DNA of 64,000 bases. Source: Rhodanobacter sp. B04 (GTDB taxonomy: Bacteria; Pseudomonadota; Gammaproteobacteria; Xanthomonadales; Rhodanobacteraceae). This document shows positions 8,816 through 15,118 of this stretch, in pieces. The position numbers and the translations under genes are program-made. Every line of letters begins with the position of its first letter. The first letter of the stretch is position 1. The notes under the pieces were generated by a model that saw only the letters and a program-made list of their open reading frames with translations, made no database searches and was not told the DNA's origin. Location: positions 62,001 through 126,000 of the forward strand of contig NZ_MUNV01000007.1 in NCBI RefSeq assembly GCF_002001125.1. Direction: 5' to 3'.

Positions 8816-9117
8816 ATGGTCGACGCGCGCAATGGCCCATGCGCGGGTATGGATGGTTTGCCGGGAGGCGATGCCGATGAGCATAGTTCTTCATGACTTC
8901 GCTTTCTTGAGTACAGCCTCAAGCCGCCAGCCCTTTGCGCACCGTTTTCGCCGCCGCCACAGCAATCAGATCACCCGCATCGACATGTTGGGACAGGTAC
9001 CGCTGCATGGCGGCGTACTCCTCCTGCGGGAGCTGGTCGTACACCTACCTTGCAAACACGGATGATTCGATGAATTCCTGCGTGACGGACTCCTTTCCGC
9101 GCCCGCAAACCATACGG
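8816..9117 (-). pseudogene. Degenerate RelE/HigB-type toxin and antitoxin relic
   Basis: On the minus strand the text QEFIESSVFAR, then a TAG stop, then VYDQLPQEEYAAMQRYLSQH and VDAGDLIA can be read in one frame. This resembles the N-terminal half of RelE/HigB-like toxins (FIETSVFTRR..L..DEYAALQ..L..HPDAGD.I), with the stop replacing a Gln or Arg codon. The GTGG-RKLRW core is missing, so a deletion follows. Further on, in another frame, IASRQTIHTRAWAIAR resembles the ARTxAIARGE helix of DNA-binding antitoxins and soon hits a stop. Both matches are by eye. Nothing functional remains. Confidence 0.4.
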
Positions 9118-9132
9118 CATTCGCGGGTTCGC

Positions 9133-9183
9133 TCACTCCACAGCCACCTCATAACTCCGCATCCGCATGCCGCATCACGCCGG
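9133..9183 (-). pseudogene. Urocanate hydratase 3'-end relic
   Basis: About 48 bases match the hutU 3' coding end at 25805-25851 in the same strand sense, including an uninterrupted block GCATCCGCATGCCGCATCAC. Read on the minus strand it gives GVMRHADAG then, after a one-base indel, YEVAVE, against [15 protein letters not shown] in hutU. It is too short to be a gene and marks a rearrangement or an old second hutU copy. Confidence 0.6.
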
Positions 9184-9262
9184 CGCCTGCAAGCTCTCCG
9201 TCGCCAAGCGGAAATGTGTCTTGCGCGAGGAAAGGGCTCCGAGACTCCTGCCCCGTCTCCCG

Positions 9263-9934
9263 CTACTGATAGGTCGGGAGCTGCCGCACGATGGGCGACG
9301 TGCTGCCTGGGAGCGAATGCGCGGGCAGCGCGAGGTAGGTGGCCCGCTCTTCGCACACGCCGGGTTTCGTACCCTGCGGTGGCTCCAGTCTTTGCGCATT
9401 CACGTCGCCGATGATGTCGCGCAGCTTCATCACGTCGCGGACGATGGCATCGCCCATGATCGACAGCGTGAGGTCGGACAGCTCGGCGTGATCGCTGCAG
9501 GTCACCACATTGCCAAGGGCCCGCAGGCTGTCGAGCAGCAGGTTGATCTCGTCGAACTGATCCAGGCTGACGCCGAAGAGGCAGCGGTTGCCAGCCGCAT
9601 CCCTTACCGGCTCGGCGATCTGAGGTGTTGCACCTTCCGTGCAAGCCTCCGCGTCCGCACCGGCCTCGCATGCTGCCGTCCGATCGCGACGCTCGGCCGG
9701 CCAGGAGAGTTCGTCCAGCACCTGCCCGATCTGCTCCTCCAGCAACTCCATGCAGATCGCCACCTCGCCCGGGCGAATCTCCGCATACCGCTCCTGATCC
9801 TCGTCCGGCCTGCGCGGCCGCGCGAGGTTGGTCAGGAACCCCACGTATTCGCGTAGCTGCTTCAGCCGCAGCTGGCTGTCCTCCGGCAGGAAATGGCCCG
9901 TCGTTTCCAGCTCACCCGCATCGACCGTCGACAT
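9263..9934 (-). CDS. XAC0095-like domain protein (copy 1)
   Basis: 223 residues. The N-terminal half carries the XAC0095-like domain: TGHFLPEDSQLRLKQLREYVGFLTNLARPR then IRPGEVAICMELLEEQIGQVLDELSWPAERR. The C-terminal half (VSLDQFDEINLLLDSLRALGNVV, DLTLSIMGDAIVRDVMKLRDII) is shared with a second copy at 20935-21702. A perfect AGGAGG lies upstream of the ATG at 9934. The leader upstream also resembles that of copy 2, including a hairpin with arms CCCGTCCGT/ACGGACGGG. It is divergent from a small XRE regulator with a palindrome between them. The function of the family is not known to me; it is cytoplasmic and soluble. Confidence 0.8.
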   Translation of the reverse strand: MSTVDAGELETTGHFLPEDSQLRLKQLREYVGFLTNLARPRRPDEDQERYAEIRPGEVAICMELLEEQIGQVLDELSWPAERRDRTAACEAGADAEACTEGATPQIAEPVRDAAGNRCLFGVSLDQFDEINLLLDSLRALGNVVTCSDHAELSDLTLSIMGDAIVRDVMKLRDIIGDVNAQRLEPPQGTKPGVCEERATYLALPAHSLPGSTSPIVRQLPTYQ

Positions 9935-9944
9935 GTTCGCCTCC

Positions 9945-10015
9945 TGTTCCGTGAAGTGCCCGTCCGTGGCATGACGGACGGGGTGTCGGGAGGATGGAAA
10001 CCGCGCATAGCCGGC
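9945..10015 (-). promoter_or_regulatory. Conserved structured leader of XAC0095-like gene, copy 1
   Basis: This 5' segment matches the leader of the second XAC0095-like gene (21718-21788) at most positions, including GACACCCCGTCC and GGTTTC..CCTCCCGAC. A perfect 9-bp stem CCCGTCCGT/ACGGACGGG with a six-base loop sits about 15 bases before the Shine-Dalgarno. In copy 2 the stem is CCCGTCC/GGACGGG with a longer loop. Here only the putative target part is present; no upstream antisense partner was found. Confidence 0.55.
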
Positions 10016-10059
10016 GAGCCTGGCGACGGCGGCAGCGATGCCATCCATGGTCGACATGG

Positions 10060-10099
10060 TGCAACTTAAAATTGGCCAAGTCAACAACTTGAAGTTGCA
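10060..10099. promoter_or_regulatory. Probable operator between XRE regulator and XAC0095-like gene
   Basis: Perfect 8-bp inverted arms TGCAACTT (10060-10067) and AAGTTGCA (10092-10099) enclose 24 bases that contain further CAAGT/ACTTG half-site sequence. The sequence is AT-rich against a GC-rich background and lies in the divergent promoter region, as expected of an operator for the adjacent XRE protein. Confidence 0.6.
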
Positions 10100-10190
10100 T
10101 TCATGCGCGGACGGGTGCGCAACAATGCGTTGCATCCACTCGACGTCCCCGGCGTGGGCACGTGGCGACGATGCAACCACAGGAACCTGG

Positions 10191-10550
10191 ATGACAGCAC
10201 CCTACGAGGAGTTCGCGGAGCGCCTGCAGCAGACGCTGGACCGTGTCCGTTTCGTGCAAGGACGCGGAAGAACCGGCGCCCTCGCAGACCGCTACGCCGT
10301 GTCGCGTGAAACCGCCCGCAAATGGCTTGCCGGCCTGGCCCTGCCCGAACTTGCCCGCATCATCGAACTGGCGAAGGATTTCAACACCAGCTTCGAATGG
10401 CTCGCCACCGGCCGCGGCCATGCCCGCCTGGGGGTGGGGGAAAAATCCTCCGTCTACCAGCGCCTCAGCGACGACGAACTGCGCCTTCTCGACGCCTTCC
10501 GCAACCTGCCCGAGGCCAAGCGCAAGCTGCTGGTGGAATTTCTCTCCTAG
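10191..10550 (+). CDS. XRE-family helix-turn-helix regulator (phage-repressor type)
   Basis: 119 residues. The helix-turn-helix is at about 28-48 (GALADRYAVSRETARKWLAG), within an N-terminal Cro/CI-like domain ending near 75 (FEWLATGRG). The C-terminal tail (RLSDDELRLLDAFRNLPEAKRKLLVEFL) is a short helical segment rather than a LexA-like peptidase, so it is not SOS-cleavable. Start at 10191 follows AGGAACC. It is divergent from an XAC0095-like gene across a palindromic operator, suggesting it represses that gene and itself. Confidence 0.8.
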   Translation: MTAPYEEFAERLQQTLDRVRFVQGRGRTGALADRYAVSRETARKWLAGLALPELARIIELAKDFNTSFEWLATGRGHARLGVGEKSSVYQRLSDDELRLLDAFRNLPEAKRKLLVEFLS

Positions 10551-10666
10551 TCCTGCCGACGCAACGAACGGGACGAAGTGAGCTGGCCCTGTCTTGAAAT
10601 GACGAACGGCACTGGCCGTCCCTCGATCCAGACGCAACGCTGCTGGCTTGGCACAGGAGTCGCGAC

Positions 10667-11224
10667 ATGAATCCTTTCGCAGGGTGTTGGACGCTATGGC
10701 TGTTGATCTGGCTGGCCGCGGCGTTCCGCAACAAACGCACCGCGCGCCGCGAAAACCTGGCGTCGTGGGTCATGCACATGCTGCCTCTGGCGATCGCGGC
10801 GGCACTGCTTGCGGTCGACTGGACGCCGTGGCCGTTGCTGCAGCAGGAGGTCTTGCCTTATCGGGCGGCTTTCTACTGGATCGGCCTGGCGCTGACCTTC
10901 GGAGGCCTGGCCTTTACGGTGTGGGCACGTCTCCGCCTCGGCACGAACTGGAGCGGCTCGGTGCAGGTCAAGGCTGAACATGCGCTGGTGCGCAGCGGCC
11001 CGTACCGCTGGGTGCGTCACCCCATCTATACCGGCCTGCTGGCAGCCCTCCTCGGCACCGCGATTGCCATGGACCAGTGGCTCGGCCTGCTCGCGTTCGC
11101 GATCGTGCTGCCCGGCCTCCTGTACAAACTGCGCCTGGAGGAACGCTGGATGGTCGAGACCTTCGGCGAGGCCTACCGCGACTACCGCAAGCATTCCAAG
11201 GCGCTGATCCCGGGCATTCTTTGA
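10667..11224 (+). CDS. Isoprenylcysteine carboxyl methyltransferase (ICMT) family membrane protein
   Basis: 185 residues with four to five transmembrane helices. The C-terminal part carries the family block GPYRWVRHPIYTGLLAALLGTAI and LRLEERWMVETFGEAYRDYRK, the SAM-binding region of ICMT/phospholipid methyltransferase-type enzymes. Bacterial members rarely act on prenylated proteins; lipid or small-molecule methylation is more plausible but unproven. Start at 10667 follows AGGAG about 10 bases upstream. Stand-alone gene, tail-to-tail with a decayed hydrolase gene. Confidence 0.85.
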   Translation: MNPFAGCWTLWLLIWLAAAFRNKRTARRENLASWVMHMLPLAIAAALLAVDWTPWPLLQQEVLPYRAAFYWIGLALTFGGLAFTVWARLRLGTNWSGSVQVKAEHALVRSGPYRWVRHPIYTGLLAALLGTAIAMDQWLGLLAFAIVLPGLLYKLRLEERWMVETFGEAYRDYRKHSKALIPGIL

Positions 11225-11289
11225 CAGGCCGGCCCTGGCGTCAGGTGCAATGCCTCGCCCGGATAGCCCTCCAAAATTGTCCGCGACAC

Positions 11290-11662
11290 GAATGGCACTA
11301 TCTTGGCCAGGGTACGACGCCGCAAAGACTCGGACGCCTTGTGCCACGAGCAAAGGGAACAGAGTTCGCTCGCAAGTAACGACCCCGCCATGCTGCCCCG
11401 GGAAGAACACTGCACAGCCGAGCCGACCTGTCCCGTACCCACGGACCAGCATGCGGCTCGATGCAGTTGGCTCGGGCGATAGGGTTGCGACGATTGCAGC
11501 GGTGGCGAAGCCGGCCACCTCGGGGAACAACAGCCGGTCCAGCCGATCACGAACCAGGCCCGCGAAGGTGGCGAACCCGAGTGCGACCACGACAAGCGCC
11601 GAAACTGCCGGTTTCCAATTCAAGACGATGTCCGCGACAGACCCGACGCATGACAATCGCAC
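11290..11662 (-). pseudogene. Alpha/beta hydrolase gene lacking its C-terminal half
   Basis: On the minus strand the start reads MRLSCVGSVADIVLNWKPAV, a hydrophobic helix follows, then GCAVFFPGQHGGVVTCERTLFPLL and VRVFAASYPGQDSA. This is the N-terminal strand-helix region of an alpha/beta hydrolase (FFPGQHGG is the oxyanion loop). After SYPGQD the text stops looking like a hydrolase: no GxSxG nucleophile elbow, Asp or His follows, and the open frame merely continues antisense through the ICMT gene. No clear ribosome-binding site. The gene was truncated, probably by insertion or deletion near 11290. Confidence 0.6.
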
Positions 11663-11906
11663 GACGCCCGCCGGTGAAGTCCGCTTGGAGGCGCCCTGAA
11701 AACGCGAAAGGCGGAGCGGGTCGAGCTATCCCCGCAGGTTTCAGATCCGGGTTTTGCCGTTGGGCACGGCTTATGCACACGAGAAAAATTTTCGCGGCGT
11801 CCAGTGATGCCTCAGCGCCATGTGAGCGTAGAGTTGCGCTTCTGTGCCAGTTGGGGTGGCGCAGCAACAGTAAGCCAACTTGAACATTCAAATGAGGGGA
11901 TTCCAG

Positions 11907-12686
11907 ATGAAGATCCTGACTTGTTGTGTGATGTCTGCGCTTGCACTGACGACGGCCGCGAGCACGCTCGCCGCGGAGGCCGACAAAGCGGTCGTCAACC
12001 GGGACTGGACCGACACGGTGGCACCGGCCCAGCAACAGGCCTATGAGGCCGGCCTGAAGGCCTACAACCAGTGTCTGCGCGACCATGGCGTCAAGTACAA
12101 CCAGGCTACCGTCACGCATGAAACGGGCGACACCTACAAATACTCCACCGTCACCGGGCCGTACACCTGGGCCGATTTTGACGCGATGGACGCGGCGACC
12201 AAGCCGTGCGACACCACCTGGCGCACGCAAAGCAATCCGCACCTGTTGAGCGAGACCAGTGTCTTCATGGTGGACCAGCCCGAGCTGAGCCACATGCCCG
12301 CCGGCTGGGAGAAACAGGCGCCGCCAGCCCTCATCAACGTCATCTACGAGACGCTGAAACCGGGGCATGACGCCAGCGAAGCGTTCATTGCGGTGATCAA
12401 GAAAATCGCGGCGGCCGCCGAAAAATCGAAGTGGCCCTATTACTTCAGGGTGATGAAGGTGGACGGTGGCGACGAGGGCTCCCCGGATTACCTTGTGGTC
12501 TTGCCGGAAAAGAGCTGGGCGGACTACGGCGCCGACGCCAGTCCGTCGCTATGGAAGATGGTCGAAGGCGTCTACGGCAAGGATGACACCGCCGCGTTGC
12601 GCAAGTCGCTCAACGACGCGGTTCAGCATTCGTCTTCGCACATCGATCGTTCAAACGCGGATTTGAGCTATATCCCAGGCAAGTGA
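11907..12686 (+). CDS. Secreted protein of unknown function
   Basis: 259 residues with a clear signal peptide (MKILTCCVMSALALTTAASTLAAEA, cleavage near 22), so a periplasmic or exported protein. Start at 11907 follows GAGGGG. The mature part has a Cys at YNQCLRDHG and another at TKPCDTTW that may pair, and a C-terminal half rich in charged helices (IKKIAAAAEKSKWPYYFRVMKVDGGDEG). No family recognised; it resembles other short exported proteins of this order. A hairpin with 9-bp arms follows the stop. Confidence 0.72.
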   Translation: MKILTCCVMSALALTTAASTLAAEADKAVVNRDWTDTVAPAQQQAYEAGLKAYNQCLRDHGVKYNQATVTHETGDTYKYSTVTGPYTWADFDAMDAATKPCDTTWRTQSNPHLLSETSVFMVDQPELSHMPAGWEKQAPPALINVIYETLKPGHDASEAFIAVIKKIAAAAEKSKWPYYFRVMKVDGGDEGSPDYLVVLPEKSWADYGADASPSLWKMVEGVYGKDDTAALRKSLNDAVQHSSSHIDRSNADLSYIPGK

Positions 12687-12702
12687 GCGAAAGTAACGAC
12701 TG

Positions 12703-12735
12703 ATCCGGGCGCCCCAAACCACGGGTCGCCCGGAT
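12703..12735 (+). terminator. Hairpin downstream of the secreted protein gene
   Basis: Perfect arms ATCCGGGCG (12703-12711) and CGCCCGGAT (12727-12735) with a 15-base loop, 17 bases after the stop codon. No U-tract follows, so it may stabilise the 3' end rather than terminate by itself. Confidence 0.45.
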
Positions 12736-12941
12736 AACTCAGGGCAGGCCACAAGCAAATCCTGTTTTCCGGACCCGTGGTTCATCCGGCGCCACTGGAT
12801 GTTCCGGGTAGCCGCCATCGTCGGGGGTGAGATATGCGTGTGGGTCGAACGGTGACAGGTCCAGTTGCCAGGCCTCGGGACGTGAACCTCAACACGCAAC
12901 GCTCCTGTGCCCTGATGGCTCCGTGAGCGCTTTGCGGGCGC

Positions 12942-13826
12942 CTAACCCACGGGCTTCGATGCCGCCCCGAGGAAGCGTTTGACGATCTCCGGCAGCATCG
13001 GGTCGACGGGGAGCGTGTAGTGGGTGGTGTTCGGCACGATGGCGAGCTGGCTTGCGGGCCGCAGCGAGCCATCGAGCCCGGCATCGCGCTGGCCGCCTCC
13101 CAACGCCTTCCAGAACTCGACCATGTGTTCGGGCCGGATGGCGTCGGCGTCGGCATAAACCAGCAGTGTGCGTGCGTGGAGCTTGGCGACCTCGGCGCTC
13201 CAGTCGTAGGGGCGTTGGGTCAGGTCACCGACCTTCCTGAAGAGGTTGGTCCAATCGACATCGGGATAGGCCTTCCCCAATGGCGATGCCTTGACGCCGG
13301 GGCCAAGCGTGGCCGCGTTGGCCTCCAACTGTTTGAAGGCCGCCACCACCTCCGGATAAAAACCGTCCTGCCGCATCGCCGCGGACACGAGCACGAGCCG
13401 GTCGACCACGCCCGGATGGCGGATGGCGGTCTGCAGCGCGACGCTGGCGCCCAGCGAGTAGCCCATGACGTCGGCCTTGCCGAGGTTCAGATGGCCGATC
13501 AGCGCGGCGATGTCGTCGCCCATCGTTTCGCTGCGCAGTGGCCTGTCCGTGTCTGGCGTGCGCCCATGCGCCTGCAGATGGGGCGCGATCACCTGCCGGC
13601 CCGTGGCCAGTTCGGCCAGATTGCTCCCGAAGCTGTCCGGGTCGATGCCACCGTGGAGAAGAACCAGCGGCTTGCCGGCGCCATGCACGCTGTAAAAGAG
13701 AGGCTGGCCATCGACGTCGGCAAAATGCTGGTTCGACATGGCGAGCGTCTTCCTGGCTTGAACGGGAAGAGCCGCGGTCAGCACGGCGGTCGCCATGGCA
13801 GTCTTCAGGAAATCGCGTCTGAGCAT
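12942..13826 (-). CDS. Tat-exported alpha/beta hydrolase
   Basis: 294 residues. The N-terminus MLRRDFLKTAMATAVLTAALPVQA is a twin-arginine signal, so the enzyme is exported folded. The hydrolase core shows the oxyanion HGG motif (58-60), the nucleophile elbow GYSLGAS with S124, an Asp in YADADAIRPEH and His in NTTHYTLP, completing the triad. Start at 13826 follows GAGGA. The family hydrolyses esters, amides or similar bonds; the substrate is not evident. Downstream on the same strand of the SRPBCC remnant. Confidence 0.85.
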   Translation of the reverse strand: MLRRDFLKTAMATAVLTAALPVQARKTLAMSNQHFADVDGQPLFYSVHGAGKPLVLLHGGIDPDSFGSNLAELATGRQVIAPHLQAHGRTPDTDRPLRSETMGDDIAALIGHLNLGKADVMGYSLGASVALQTAIRHPGVVDRLVLVSAAMRQDGFYPEVVAAFKQLEANAATLGPGVKASPLGKAYPDVDWTNLFRKVGDLTQRPYDWSAEVAKLHARTLLVYADADAIRPEHMVEFWKALGGGQRDAGLDGSLRPASQLAIVPNTTHYTLPVDPMLPEIVKRFLGAASKPVG

Positions 13827-13916
13827 ATCGTCCTCACGTGGCGTCGAACTGGCCGGCGCGGCGACGATCGCGTGTTTCCTCGCCGCCCCTTCCATACACC
13901 GGTGGCCGCGGGGCGG

Positions 13917-14261
13917 TCACGATCCGCCTGCGAGCAACTCATCCAGCTGCGCGAACTGTTCGGGCAGGCCTTCCGCCGAACCGGCGAGCGCGTCCTCCAG
14001 GGCCGCTGTCGTGGGATAGCGTTCGTGGAAGGTGACCAGCGTCCTGCCGTCATGCTCTTCGAACGTCACCGTGGTCACGGCGCCCTCGTCGCTTTCCTCA
14101 TTCATCCAGACGATGCGCTTGTGCGGCGTCACTTCGCGGTACGTACCGAAGAACGCCATCGGTTGGTCGAAGGCCGGATGGCTGAACACGAGGCGATACG
14201 CGCCGCCGGTGCGAATATCCATCTCGCACGAGACCAGCGTCATCCCCACCGACTTCGGCAC
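13917..14261 (-). pseudogene. SRPBCC (AHSA1-like) domain gene missing its N-terminal third
   Basis: 114 codons reading PKSVGMTLVSCEMDIRTGGAYRLVFSHP, YREVTPHKRIVWMNEE and TVTFEEHDGRTLVTFHERYP, the C-terminal two-thirds of an Aha1-type SRPBCC domain, usually about 150 residues. Immediately upstream the frame reads HSSEQGWV, the end of which equals the WWxPKS motif, and then a TAG stop; the first strand and helix (around RVFDAPRERVFDAWTDP in relatives) are gone. An ATG at 14261 is available, but a half-built hydrophobic cavity is unlikely to fold. Truncated during the rearrangement that placed the low-GC gene next door. Confidence 0.6.
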
Positions 14262-14398
14262 CCACCCCTGTTCCGACGAATGCTACGATCCCAGACCCGG
14301 CCGCTTGCCCACTGGATCGGGCCTTTAAGGCATCAACTCAACAGTCCGCGAAACGGGGTGGAACCCGACACCTTTTCCAAATCCGAAGGTAGCCCAAT

Positions 14399-14947
14399 AT
14401 GGCAAACATATATCTTCATCCATTCACTCAAGCCACCCACTACGTCGGCTTTGGTGCGCGAGCTCGAATGAGCTTGCCATCCTGGGTTTCATTACGCGGT
14501 ATTTCCCCTACGCTGGGGACGGCCAAGTACTGTTACCTGGGGGAAATGGGGGACACGTCAGATACGTTTTCGAGGTGCACGGAAGCGACTGACAAGATAT
14601 ACGTTCTGGGGCACGGCGCTCCCGGTTCGGACGTGATTACGACTGGCACCGCAGAACCTGGGAGATGCAGCGTTGAAGATCTGGTGTTTATCTTCATCCA
14701 ACATCAACTGCCAGCAGGATCGAGAGCTCACATACGAATTCACGCCTGCCATAGTGGGAGCGGGACAACGGTAAGACAAAGCTTTGCGCAAAGGTTTTCG
14801 AGGGAAATGGGCGACGCCGGGTTTGTAAATATAACCGTGCGTGGCTACACCCAAGCTGTCGGCCCCTACTTCATTTCGCGACTGGGCGAACACGGGCGTG
14901 TCAACCCGACCGCAAATGAATATATCAACGGCATCATTCAGCCATAA
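14399..14947 (+). CDS. Unrecognised protein with caspase-fold-like His/Cys motifs
   Basis: 182 residues, encoded in DNA of clearly lower GC than its flanks, so probably acquired. GAAGGTAG lies upstream of the ATG. The central part reads DKIYVLGHGAPGSDVI and later SRAHIRIHACHSGSG, that is, a strand ending in a G-H72-G loop and, about 45 residues on, a strand ending in A-C117-H-S-G. This order and spacing resemble clan CD cysteine peptidases (caspase, C80, CHAT types). No signal peptide, no prodomain. Alternative: a C80-like effector fragment or an unrelated fold. A truncated gene lies upstream and an inverted repeat downstream. Confidence 0.55.
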   Translation: MANIYLHPFTQATHYVGFGARARMSLPSWVSLRGISPTLGTAKYCYLGEMGDTSDTFSRCTEATDKIYVLGHGAPGSDVITTGTAEPGRCSVEDLVFIFIQHQLPAGSRAHIRIHACHSGSGTTVRQSFAQRFSREMGDAGFVNITVRGYTQAVGPYFISRLGEHGRVNPTANEYINGIIQP

Positions 14948-14950
14948 AGA

Positions 14951-15030
14951 ATGGGATAAGGGGACGGGAATTAACCTTCATCAATTGCGCCCCTTTTGCA
15001 ATCCCCTCTTGGAGAATTATCCCCGTCCAA
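14951..15030. repeat. Imperfect palindrome after the caspase-like gene
   Basis: Outer arms GGGGACGGGAATTAA (about 14960-14974) and AATTATCCCCGTCC (about 15015-15028) are imperfect complements; an inner stem ATTGC/GCAAT lies in the loop. It could be a mobile palindromic element or the gene's transcript end. Confidence 0.45.
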
Positions 15031-15118
15031 AGGTGTCCGTCAAACCCGGGCCAGCTCAACCTGCACCCTGTTTTGTTTTTCTCCTTTTCTCGCGATCCCG
15101 CCGGTGGGAGCCAAGCCT

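Larger units (their letters stand above)
8739..9262. other. Decayed intergenic stretch between panE and the XAC0095-like gene
   Basis: No intact gene. The stretch holds a hairpin at about 8753-8783 (arms CCAGGT and ACCTGG), a motif AACCTGGACCCCGTTTTGG seen in variant form near 15057, a minus-strand toxin-antitoxin relic and a short urocanase relic, the last two listed separately. Longer open frames here are chance frames running through these remnants. Confidence 0.6.

Noticed and set aside
9263-10180. Longer N-terminus for XAC0095-like copy 1
   Set aside because: The family starts at MSTVDAGELE, a perfect AGGAGG precedes that ATG, and the upstream DNA is the conserved leader and operator.
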